In this document: one piece after another, positions 1 through 8,785 of the stretch
How positions within the stretch are numbered: the stretch's first letter is position 1
Layout of the letters: each line of letters starts with the position of its first letter
Assembly (NCBI GenBank): GCA_963576735.1
Contig: CAUYWD010000116.1
Coordinates: forward strand, 1 to 64,000
Source of the DNA: Bedellia somnulentella
Lineage: Eukaryota > Arthropoda > Insecta > Lepidoptera > Bedelliidae
DNA length: 64,000 nt
Direction: 5' to 3'
The notes under the pieces: model-generated
What the model saw: the letters and a program-made list of their open reading frames with translations, nothing else
What the model was told of the DNA's origin: nothing
Databases searched by the model: none
Made by a program: the position numbers and the translations under genes

Positions 1-1240
1 AAGGGAGCTCTTCTGACCAGACAAATCCCCCCGGCTCCCGATCGCTAGTTTCCTGATCGTCATGAACACGCGGGAACAATGTGTTAACTACCGAAGCTGA
101 GAAATTGGGGTCTAGGGTTTGTGTAAGTGGCGGGACCCATGCTCGAAGTTTTCCCATGACCATCTTGTAAGGTCGGCCCCATGGGTTCCTATCCAAGCTT
201 TCCAGGAGCTCAATCCATGAGCGAGTTTTAGCTTCAGCTATTGCTGTTTGTAACGCTATCGTAGCCTCTCGGTAAGTAGCATATGCTGCGATTTTTTCTT
301 CTTCTGTGGCTCGTCGCCTACGGCGAGCTCGCGTATACTGGCGGCGCTTAGATGAGCACACTGTCCGAAGATGCGCAATATTCTCATTCCACCAGTATTG
401 GCTACGGTTTTCTTTAGACCTACAGCGGGGCATTGCTGCATCACAAATATTTGTCATTGCACGCCTAAACCAAGCAGCTTCACTTTCTGGATCAGATGGT
501 TCTTCCTCAGCCCAAGCGGCAATATTTGCTGCAGCAATCAACAAATCTTAGTCAAGTCGTTTGAGAGACCATCGCCTAGGAGAAACACGTCTCCGATCCA
601 AATTGATCCCAGCAGAGCATTGAGTAGTCACAACCATGTCTATATATTGGTGGTCAGATAAAGTGACTTCACCGTCTGCAACTTTCCATCCTGTAATAAG
701 GCGAGTCGCTGCAGGACTTGCCCATGTTAAATCCACAATGGATTCACCCTGCCAGCGTACGCAAGTGGGGACCGAGCCTCGATTCAATAGTCCAAGGTTG
801 CGTTCCGCTGCCCACTCCAATAGGATTTCACTTTTTGGCTCCGTTATAGTGTCCCCCCATGCATGCGATCGGGCGTTGAAGTCACCGAGAACAATTACCT
901 GTTGAGACGTGAGGCTGCGAACGCATAAGGATAAGCCATCCAAATACGTTTCGTAATCAGCGAGGCTGCAGTTTGGGGAAATATAGCAGCCAACTATAGC
1001 CATTGAACCCCAATTTACTGCTACGCAACCATGACCTCTATACGCAGACGACATGGGAAGGTTGCTATTTTGCCCACCCCAGTGAATTGCTACGACGCCC
1101 GTTACATCGCCAAACCAGCGGGGATGGTCTGGCACAGTATAAGGCTCAGAAACTACAGCTACCGCAACTGACCGTTCCGAGACGTTCTGCAAGAGAAGGT
1201 CTTGCGCCGCCCGGCAATGGTTTACGTTGCCTTGTAAGAA
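1..1240 (-). pseudogene. SART-like ORF2, N-terminal part (endonuclease), one in-frame stop
   Basis: ORF2 encodes an apurinic-type endonuclease followed by reverse transcriptase; the endonuclease nicks the target and primes reverse transcription. Seen here: an N-terminal NHCRAAQDLLLQ stretch, VVSEPY, the catalytic block VLGDFNARSHAWG and the C-terminal SDHQYI. After the endonuclease the frame hits TAA at 548-550, where related copies in this window have Lys (LDKEL). It then stays open in the same frame to position 1, through the linker motif NPWGRPYK, so the damage is a single nonsense codon. The RT lies beyond the window. No clear ATG is seen; the frame is already open upstream of 1240 and is out of step with the ORF1 stop, so a small indel near the junction is possible. 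Confidence 0.8.
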
Positions 1241-1254
1241 ATTAAAAGAGAATT

Positions 1255-3216
1255 TTAATGTTCCATTGTACCCCCATGCGAGATTGCACTCACACTTGTC
1301 GGCATGTGACTAGTCGAAGTCTCCTTCTGCCGATTGCCTCTGTCAGATTTGCTCTTCTTTGGTTGACATTTTTTCGTCCCCAAGCGGTGGTCTGCAGAGA
1401 GACCCAGATCCGCACATAGAGGACATTTTGCCGCTAGTGCGGTGCACTGGCGGGCTTTATGCCCATTATCACCACATTTAAAACACCGGTCCCCACGATC
1501 AACGGTGCTTTTACATTGTGTCCTAACATGTCCCAGTTCTAGGCATTTAAAACACTGTAGTGGTCTAGCTGACAACGATTCGACACGAGCAGATATCCAG
1601 CCCACCTGTAACCTCTTGGCTTTGGTGAGTGCACTGACGACCTTGAGAGGACATTTAACCCAAATAGAGCCGAGTCGGTTCCCATTTTTGTTTATTTCAC
1701 CAACTTTAACATCTGTTGGTGAACAACCACTAAATCCTGAGATGGCAGTTACTATTTCCTCTGGAGAAATAGAATCATCCAGATCCCATATTCTGATCTC
1801 CCCGCATTTAACTGGCCGTGCTATGCGTATGTTAAAATCTTGAAGGGCAGAAACCATGCGTGTTGCCAAAGCGTCAGCTTTGGATACGCTTTCAGGGCCT
1901 GGAATTTCAATCAGAAGACCTCCTGTAACTGTACGTTTTTGGCGCACAGCTGTTATGCCAAGCTCTGCCAAATTAATGCGTGATTTAGCAGATTTCATGA
2001 CATCAGCGTAAGATGCATCGGAACCCTCCGGAACAGTTACCGTAATAACGGCGTTTCGTGGGGGCTTAGGTTCTTTCCTCTTTTTATTCTTTTCCTTCTT
2101 CTTAGTTTTTGTAGCTGCCTTGTCAGCTAATACAGGCTGTTTTGATTGCTTAGCTTTTCTTGCAGCGACAACTGCCCAAGAATCTGCTGCAGGTTTATTG
2201 GTTGAAACATTTGGTCCAAGCACTGCAGGTAAATCAGCATTGGAAGGCTGAGGTGGAATGCGACGTTTTCTTTGCCTTTTGGCCTTCGCGCTTGCATTTT
2301 CCGCCGTTTCGTCACACACTGTTGGTGTTACTGCCTTTTTACCAAGAGGTGGTCGTATCGCCCTTCCTGGAAAGAGCTCATTCCTAAACGCGGTAAGCTT
2401 AGTAGTGATAAGCGCATCTATTGCGTCAAGAGTGATTGAATTCGGAGCAGTTGTCTTTGCCGCTTGTCGCTCAGGGCTCCTAACCACTCCTTCAGAGGAC
2501 GTTTGTGGCTCTAACATCTTCGCCATTTTCTCCTCTAGGGTTGCGACACGTGCTCTTAACTCGCAGTTTTCACGCTGTAGACGTTCCTCATTAAAGTTGT
2601 CCGAAGATCGTTGTGTTAGCTCAATAGCAGCTGCCTCAATAAAGCGTGCCGCTGATTTCAAATCCCGCACAAAGGTCCCCTTGAGATTTCTAGATCTCTC
2701 GGCAACATTAACTACCTAAGAGGCTGCTTCCAGTGCTTTTGCAGCGATATCAGCTGTAGGTTGAGCCTTAAGATCTACTGACAGATCATCCGCTATAAGC
2801 GCATCAACAGGGAGAGGCTCAAGAAACTCATCTTTTGAGCCGCTTTTCGTAACTTTCCGTCTTTGTTTTGACGAAGCCGTGCTATTTTGCGAATCACTTT
2901 TCCGCTTCCGCGATGCCATAGACACCGCCGAAACGGAAGAATAAATTGATGTGGATGATCGCACGGAGCAGTCGCTCATTTCTCCATCATCATCATATTC
3001 CCTCCGAACGCTCAATGCTGAACTTGGACGACTTCCTAGTACAGCGAATCGGTTCTGACCCAAATGGGCCTCTAAGTTCATAGGACTTAGGTGATGGGTG
3101 GTGCCCCCCCCAGAATACGAAGGGCAGCCTGCATCTTTCGATGCAGGGAGGGATTCTCCACTGGTGGAGCCAGTGGTACCCTCCTGGGGTAAAAATTTTC
3201 TTTTTTCACTCATCAT
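1255..3216 (-). pseudogene. SART-like ORF1 (Gag-like, three zinc knuckles), one in-frame TAG
   Basis: ORF1 proteins of R1-clade elements bind RNA and direct the particle to its target. The frame opens with MMSEKRKF at 3216. It carries a Ser/Thr- and Lys-rich N-terminus, a central coiled-coil-like segment, and a C-terminal block of three zinc-binding motifs (CFKCLELGHVRTQC, CFKCGDNGHKARQC, then CPLC...H...C) at about 1330-1500. A TAG at 2716-2718 splits it into 166- and about 486-codon halves in the same frame, so one base change explains the break. The stop is TAA at 1255-1257. The matching stretch of the two other copies in this window has no stop at this place, which argues against programmed readthrough. 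Confidence 0.82.
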
Positions 3217-3752
3217 AATTTTTTATTAGTAGGCGTTTTTATACTCGGCCTACTATCGAGTTTTACTATCCTACGCGCTAGGGACTGGAGACCCTCCAGC
3301 CATTCATCTTGTCGGCACGCAGACCTTAAGATTGGGGTGATTTTTTATAGAGGTTTTCTTCCTCGCAGCTCAGACCTCAGTGGACTGAGCCCCCGTTCCC
3401 ACCAAAGTAGGTTTACGGGTTGGCCGACAGTATCATGAAGATACTGCCGCCCCTCCATCACCAGCCGCCCACTATGGGGTCCGAAGCTGGGATCGAAACT
3501 ACCACGAACAACCGCCCCAGCCGCCCAATGTGGATCAAACGCTGGGGCTAAACTCAACTAAGTTACCCGATACGGGGAAAACTCATCGAAAAGCCAAGCA
3601 CATGAAGTGCAACGGCTTCACGTCCGCTTACTGCTACCTCTGAAAGCAGAGGAGAGAAACGGACCCACCGCGATGCCATTAGCTTCACCCCGGACTGGAT
3701 TGCCCGAGGCTACTGAGCCCCCACGCCACGACAAGGCTGCACCGTGTGGGGG
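3217..3752 (-). other. 5' UTR of SART-like copy 1
   Basis: Non-coding leader between the telomere-repeat junction and ORF1. It shares blocks with the leader of the copy at 6113-6631, including the terminal CCCCCACA-GGT-CAGCCTTG stretch, GCGTGGGGGCTCAGTAGCC, and a segment around 3370-3450 (ACGGGTTGGCCG, CAGTATCATGAAGA). R1-clade leaders usually carry an internal promoter; no motif is assignable by eye. Confidence 0.7.
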
Positions 3753-3826
3753 AACCTAACCTAACCTAACCTAACCTAACCTAACCTAACCTAACCTAAC
3801 CTAACCTAACCTAACCCAACCTAACC
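3753..3826. repeat. Telomeric repeat tract (CCTAA)n, copy 1
   Basis: About 15 units of CCTAA, the complement of the insect telomere unit TTAGG, with one CCCAA variant near the right end. It adjoins the 5' end of SART-like copy 1 on the left and an ORF2 fragment on the right. Confidence 0.95.
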
Positions 3827-3916
3827 TCCGCGCAGGACCCAATCGTAGCCGATGTTCCACAGGAGCGGACCTAAGACTGAGCCCCCACGCCACGACAAGG
3901 CTGCACCGTGTGGGGG

Positions 3917-3990
3917 AACCTAACCTAACCTAACCTAACCTAACCTAACCTAACCTAACCTAACCTAACCTAACCTAACCCAACCTAACC
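3917..3990. repeat. Telomeric repeat tract (CCTAA)n, copy 2
   Basis: Same length and same variant unit as the tract at 3753-3826, because both lie in the 164-bp tandem duplication. The right edge is joined to a minus-strand SART ORF2 broken inside the RT just after the GYDWVLRG motif. Confidence 0.95.
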
Positions 3991-5609
3991 TCCGCGCAGG
4001 ACCCAATCGTAGCCGATGTTCCACAGGAGCGGACCTAAGACTGACCCCTGTGGCACACCGCATGACATAGCGCGGCTTTCCCACCCCTCCCGAACCGGGT
4101 AAGTAATAGAACGGTCCGAGAGGTACGACTCGAGGACCCTCAATATGTATGGAGGCACTACGTGATACTTAAGTGCCTCTTTAATACAAGGCCAGGGCAT
4201 ACCCCTCTGGAAATACCCCTTGTGCCAGGCACAGGGAAAGCAGGCCCCGGAACTTCTCCTCCAGGAAGGGTTCCAGTGCGACCACCCAGGCTCGCCCCGG
4301 GATGCCGTCTAGTCCCGGGGCTGTGTTCTTCGCCTTGAGTCGCTTTATTGCCACTGCCAACTCCGGTTCAGTCACTTCTGGGACCAGCAGTTCTTCCTCC
4401 TCATGCTGCCGCTCTGCAGCCATCACTGGGGGCATATGAGCTGCCCTTGCCGGAAACAAGGCCGAGACCACGTTTTCCACTACGTGTGGCTGGAGACTCG
4501 TTGTCAAAGGGGGCGCCCAAGGGCGAAGCTGCTGCCGCACAACCTTGTACGGCCTGCCCCATGGGTCGTTGTTTAGAGTCTCCAGCGATTCCACCTTGGA
4601 GGCGAGTTTGAACCTGAGAACAGCGATCTTCAGGACTTTTTTCGCCTCACGGTACGCATCAACTATTTCTTGTTCCTCGGCCTCGATCCGGCGTCTTCTC
4701 CTTCTGTAGCGCTGACATCGACGGCCCGCCGCCATGCTAGCTCGGCGGATCTGAGCAACTTCGGCAGACCACCAGTGAACTTGTCTCCTTGGAGCCATTG
4801 GTCCCGCCCGGGGCATGGACGCGTCGCATATCTCTGTGAGGGCCCCATTAAACCAGGCCACCTCAGCCATGATGTCATTGGCAAAGTCAGGCGGTGCAGA
4901 CCAGGACTGGACAATGGCTGCTTCGGCCATTAGTTCTTTATCCAGCCTGCTCAGGGCCCATCTTGGGCCCCCGTTTGCCGATGAGCCGCCTGATGAGGTG
5001 GCTTCACGAGACGTAGAGACATCAAACCGAATATATCGGTGGTCAGAGTATGTCTCCACGTCAGTGATGACCCTCCAGCCCTTGATTAGGGCCCAGAGAC
5101 CGGGAGTAGCGAAAGTCAGATCGACGATCGAACTCCCGTTATGCCTAACACATGTGGGTGTCGAACCCGAGTTAGCGACAGCCATTCCAGTGGCCGTCGC
5201 CCATTCAACAACGGCGTGTCCGAAAGGTTCCGTTGCCGGGGATCCCCAAACCACTGACTTAGCGTTAAAGTCCCCGGCAATCAAAACCTGCCGAGGACGG
5301 CGCTGAAGGACTACTGCTTCTAGATCTTGCAGAAACACCTCGAAGTCGGAAAGTGGATCGTTAGCGGAGAAGTAGATTGACACTACGACAATTTCTCCGA
5401 TGCGAGCCACCACGAACCTCCGACCCCGGGTCACTTCTTCCAGCAGCAGTCCTGAAGATCTGCTGACCGTTATTGCAGCGACGCCGTAAAGATCCGACAC
5501 CCAATTTACCCCATCGGGGACGAAATATGGCTCCGAGACCACTCCAATGTTTATTAACCACTCCGCCATGCTTTGAAAGAACAGGTCTTGGGCAGTGGCG
5601 CAGTGGTTA
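3991..5609 (-). pseudogene. SART-like ORF2 fragment with internal RT deletion
   Basis: A minus-strand ORF2 piece from NHCATAQDLFFQ (5609) through a complete endonuclease (VLIAGDFNAKSVVWG, SDHRYI), the NDPWGRPYK linker and the start of RT (NTAPGLDGIPG). After VFPEG at about 4205 the sequence jumps to PCIKEALKYH, dropping roughly 110 codons present in the copy at 10044, including RT motif A (DIKNAF). It continues through GVPQGSVLGPLLWN and stops at GYDWVLRG, where it joins (CCTAA)n. The YADD box and the C-terminus are missing, so it cannot be active. Its 5' end abuts a plus-strand SART 3' fragment head to head. Confidence 0.85.
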
Positions 5610-6088
5610 AGCTCATGTCCATCAGGGCGTCAAGGGGATACCGTACGGTATCCCGAGAGGCTGCCTGCCTATTGGCGGGTTCCATGCCATGGGATTGGGA
5701 CGCGAAAGTCCTCGCGGAGCCCCCATATGGCGTGCGTCGCCGAAAGCGGGGCTCCACGGGCAGGAGGCGCGCAGAGTGGGGCTATCTGCGCGCTACCAAA
5801 CCCTGCCCCAGAAGGACGGACGCTTGAGTGGTTCCGAGCGTCCTTTACTATAAGAGGTGGAAACAGGGGGGTTCTGTCCCCCCCCTTTGAAGGAACGCCT
5901 AGCGGCGTTAGGTGTGTGGAGCCCGCGGCGATGAATTGCCTAAGGCCAGACGACCCGTGGGCTCTACAAATTCGCACCTGGAAGGACCACCGTGGGGTTT
6001 TAGTCAGTAGAAGTCTGACATATCCCCGTCGCACCCCCATGCGGCGGGGAATCCATGAGGATTTCCCAACGTAAAAAAAAAAAAAAAA
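5610..6088 (+). mobile_element. SART-like 3' fragment with poly(A), on plus strand
   Basis: Codons equivalent to 11238-11350 of the full copy are present (RLMS-RASRGYRTVSREAACL, then MPWDWDAKVLA). The rest of the ORF2 C-terminus is deleted and the reading runs into 3' UTR. The last 100 bp match the 3' end of the full copy (GTTTTAGTCAGTAGAAGTC... to CCCAACGT). A 16-A tail at 6073-6088 is followed directly by GGTTAGG repeats, a canonical 3' junction. Confidence 0.85.
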
Positions 6089-6112
6089 GGTTAGGTTAGG
6101 TTAGGTTAGGTT
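6089..6112. repeat. Telomeric repeat (TTAGG)n between two SART-like elements
   Basis: Between four and five units of TTAGG, left over between the poly(A) tail of the fragment at 5610-6088 and the 5' end of the full-length copy at 6113. Confidence 0.95.
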
Positions 6113-6604
6113 CCCCCACATGGTACAGCCTTGACGTGGCGTGGGGGCTCAGTAGCCACAGGCAATCCAGTCCGGGGTGAAGCTAATGTACCGAGAGTCC
6201 GCTTCTCTCCTCTGCTTCCAGAGCGAGCAGCAAGCGGACGGGAAGTCGTGGCACATTCTGATGTGCACGGCTTAGCCCCAGCGTTTGCCCACATTGGGTG
6301 GCTGGGGCGGGTGTTAGAACCTGGCGTCTGTGTCGCACCGATCGGCCAGGTTCTGTCTTTGTGGGGCGGCAGTGTCTTCATGATACTGCCGGCCAACCCG
6401 TAAGCCTACTTCGGTGGGAACGGGGGCTCAGGCCACTGAGGTCTGGGCTGCGAGGAAGAAAACCTCTATAAAAAATTACCCCAATCCCAAGGTCAGCGTG
6501 CCGAGGGGATGAATGTCTGGAGGGAGTCCAGTGCCAAGCGCAGGGGTGGGGGGTTAAGCTCGATGGTAGGCCGAGGGTAAAGCCTACCAAAACCAATAAT
6601 AGAA
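6113..6604 (+). other. 5' UTR of SART-like copy 2
   Basis: Leader of about 0.5 kb, partly alignable to the leader of copy 1 (shared GGTTGGCCG, CAGTATCATGAAGA and CCCCCGTTCCCACC blocks on the opposite strand). No promoter motif is assignable by eye. Confidence 0.65.
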
Positions 6605-8783
6605 CAGGCACTTTTTAAGAGATTTACCCAGGTGGGTCCCCGAAAGGGGGAATCCCACCCTTCCGCACCCGCGGAAGGCGCCCCCGCGTATTCTGGAGGG
6701 GGCAAAAAATGCCAAAACAACGACTTTTGCGATCTCACTAAGGACTTAGAACTAAGCGACACAGCCGTAGAGTCAATGAGTGACAGCTCATACAACTCTA
6801 CGGTGCAAGATGGGGATATCTTTGGCGTCGGGTCACCTACGGGTTCCCAGCGCAAAAGAACATTCGGTGGATCTGAGTCGGTTTCATCCGACTCAGACAT
6901 GGATAAAGGAAGAGAGAGGACAAAAACCTCACTTAAAGCGCCGGCGAAGAGAGGGCGGGGCAGGCCACCCACAACCGGCCAATACGTGGGCATCGGCAAA
7001 GCGCGGGAACTGGCTGCTGCAGCGAAACGCGAGGATTTTATGCGGCAGGAAGCTGATGAGTTGACGGAAAGGATGGAGAGATATAACTCTTTGCAGGAGA
7101 AGAAACGAGCACAGGCTCTAGAAAATCCCATTCCGTCATCTGAGAAGAGTGCTAATGACTTAATGAGTACGGTACAGAAGGATATTGAAGCCATCCTAAA
7201 TGTAGCCAACAAGTCGAAATCCCTGAAGGACACATTTGTGAGGGTGTTGCGTAATGCGGCTACCTCTATTATGGATTCCTCTCAGGCCATGCTGGAGAGG
7301 TCATCGTCTGATGAAACCGTCAGACTTCAGCAAGAAAATACTCGTCTTAAGAATGAGCTTCTCTCAATGAAGGCGAATAACGAGAGCATGCAACAGGAGC
7401 AAGCAGCACTCAGAAAGGAGCTTCAAGACCTGCAGGTGGAAGTTAGAAGTGGTGGCTCAAATACAGAGATAGGCGAGAACCTAGCTAGGTCAATCATGGT
7501 CCCGCATGATGAATGCTAGGTTAGAGGCACTGGAGGAACGCCTCCTGCCAGAGAAACGCCTTAGGCCCCCTCTAGCAGCAGACAGAGTAGCCGGGAAGAA
7601 AGCTATCATTACTTCCAAGGTTCAACCCGCTCCAGTTTCTAAAGAGCCGAAGCAGACCAAGGGCAAAGGAAGGGGAAAAAAGAGCGCTCCGCCCCTTCCA
7701 CAATCACAACCCGAATCAGTGGCTCAAGCTTCCGAGAAGACTGACTCTCACGTGTCTCGGACTCAACCAATGCCGAACGCGTCAACAACTCCCCCTGGGG
7801 AGACGTGGGCTACGGTTGTTCGTCGAGGGAAATCCAAACAGAAAGCAGGTGGCTCCGAGAAACCCCAAAATAAAGGGGCGGGAGGGGGTAAACCGCCCGC
7901 AAAACAGACGGCTAAGAAGCTAAAGGTGCCCCGCTCAGCCGCTGTGATTTTAACACTTAATGAGGCTGCAATTGAAAATGGGGTATCATACTCTAAAGTG
8001 TTACAGGAGGCCAGAAGTAGAATAAATACTACTGTTTTGGGAATCGGGCCAGTCAGAATCCGTACGGCTCTGACGGGGGCCAGAAAATTTGAAGTTTCTG
8101 GGGAGAAATCCTCAGAAAAAGCCGATGTTCTTGCAGGAAAGTTGAAAGAAATCTTTGCCCTGGAGCCGGTCAAAGTGTCTAGGCCAATAAAAATGGAAGA
8201 CATCCGTTTAGTTGGTCTAGACGAATCGGTAACGACCTATGAAATAATAAGTGTCGTCGCGGATAAGGGTAAATGCGAGCCGGTTAATATAAAAGTAGGC
8301 CGAATCACTGAGGGACCTTGGGGAAATTCTTCTGTCCATATCCGGGTCCCTTTGTTGTCCGCAAAACTGCTCCTACAGACGGGGCAAATACCTATAGGAT
8401 GGGGTCTCTGTCGGGTGCAACACCTACAAAAAAGAGTGCTGCGATGTTTTAAGTGCCTCGAAGTAGGCCATGTCCGAGCGCAGTGTGAGTCCACAGTAGA
8501 CCGCAGTGATATTTGCTACCGCTGTGGTCTGCCAGGCCACAAAGCTGTAGACTGCGTCGGAAAACCTTGTTGTCCTGTCTGTAAGGCTAAAAATAAGAGG
8601 TTTGACCATACAGTGTAAAACCTGTATGGCCTAAAAATAAGAGGTTTGACCATACAGTGTAAAACCTGTATGGCCAACAAGGAGACAAAGAGGGGCAGAA
8701 AAACTGCGCCAGCAAAGGATGTTCCGAATGTCGCTGAACATTCGGTCTGCGATCGTGAGGAGGAACCAATGGCTGTGAATTAA
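6605..8783 (+). pseudogene. SART-like ORF1 (Gag-like), frameshifted
   Basis: The frame carries an acidic/serine-rich N-terminus, a coiled-coil-like central segment (LQQENTRLKNELLSMKAN) and a C-terminal zinc-knuckle block (CFKCLEVGHVRAQC, CYRCGLPGHKAVDC, CPVC). No ATG is seen where copy 1 has its start; the first plausible codon is GTG at 6632. A shift at about 7505 moves the frame from LARSIM to MNARLEALEERL. A 44-bp tandem duplication at 8587-8674 then ends translation at 8616-8618 (FDHTV). The downstream frame reads KTCMANKET... to MAVN and a TAA at 8781-8783. So at least two lesions separate the ancestral ORF into parts. Confidence 0.82.
8587..8674. repeat. 44-bp tandem duplication inside ORF1
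   Basis: CTAAAAATAAGAGGTTTGAC... occurs at 8587-8630 and again at 8631-8674 with no visible difference. As 44 is not a multiple of three, it shifts the ORF1 frame just before its end. Confidence 0.93.
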
Positions 8784-8785
8784 TG
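8781..8785 (+). promoter_or_regulatory. UAAUG stop-start coupling between ORF1 and ORF2
   Basis: The ORF1 stop TAA (8781-8783) overlaps the ORF2 ATG (8783-8785) as TAATG. This arrangement is known in SART1, where ORF2 is translated by termination and reinitiation. The ORF1 frame leading to this TAA is the one read after the 44-bp duplication. Confidence 0.8.

Larger units (their letters stand above)
1..3752 (-). mobile_element. SART-like non-LTR retrotransposon copy 1 (5' complete, cut by window edge)
   Basis: The element reads right to left: 5' UTR (3752-3217), ORF1 (3216-1255), then ORF2 running off position 1. Its 5' end abuts telomeric repeats directly: on the minus strand (TTAGG)n is followed by GGTTCCCCCACA, the same 5' terminus as the full-length copy at 6113. 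ORF1 has CCHC knuckles and ORF2 an AP-type endonuclease, the R1-clade layout. Sense strand on TTAGG is the orientation known for SART rather than TRAS. One nonsense codon interrupts each ORF. The family call is from domain architecture and insertion site, not a database match. Confidence 0.85.
3712..4039. repeat. 164-bp exact tandem duplication across a SART/telomere-repeat junction
   Basis: Copy 1 is 3712-3875 and copy 2 is 3876-4039. Each runs from the SART 5' terminus (GAGCCCCCACGCC...) through a (CCTAA)n tract containing one CCCAA variant into 49 bp of minus-strand SART ORF2 (CCTCCGCGCAGG...). I see no differences between copies, and the tract length is preserved, giving a constant 164-bp offset. 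Confidence 0.9.

Noticed and set aside
2716..2718. Programmed readthrough of the TAG in ORF1
   Set aside because: The matching stretch of the two other ORF1 copies in the window has no stop at this place, so a private nonsense mutation is simpler.
6632..8618. Two separate genes at 6632-7519 and 7506-8618
   Set aside because: Together they align to one ORF1 as in copies 1 and 3; a single frameshift near 7505 explains the split.
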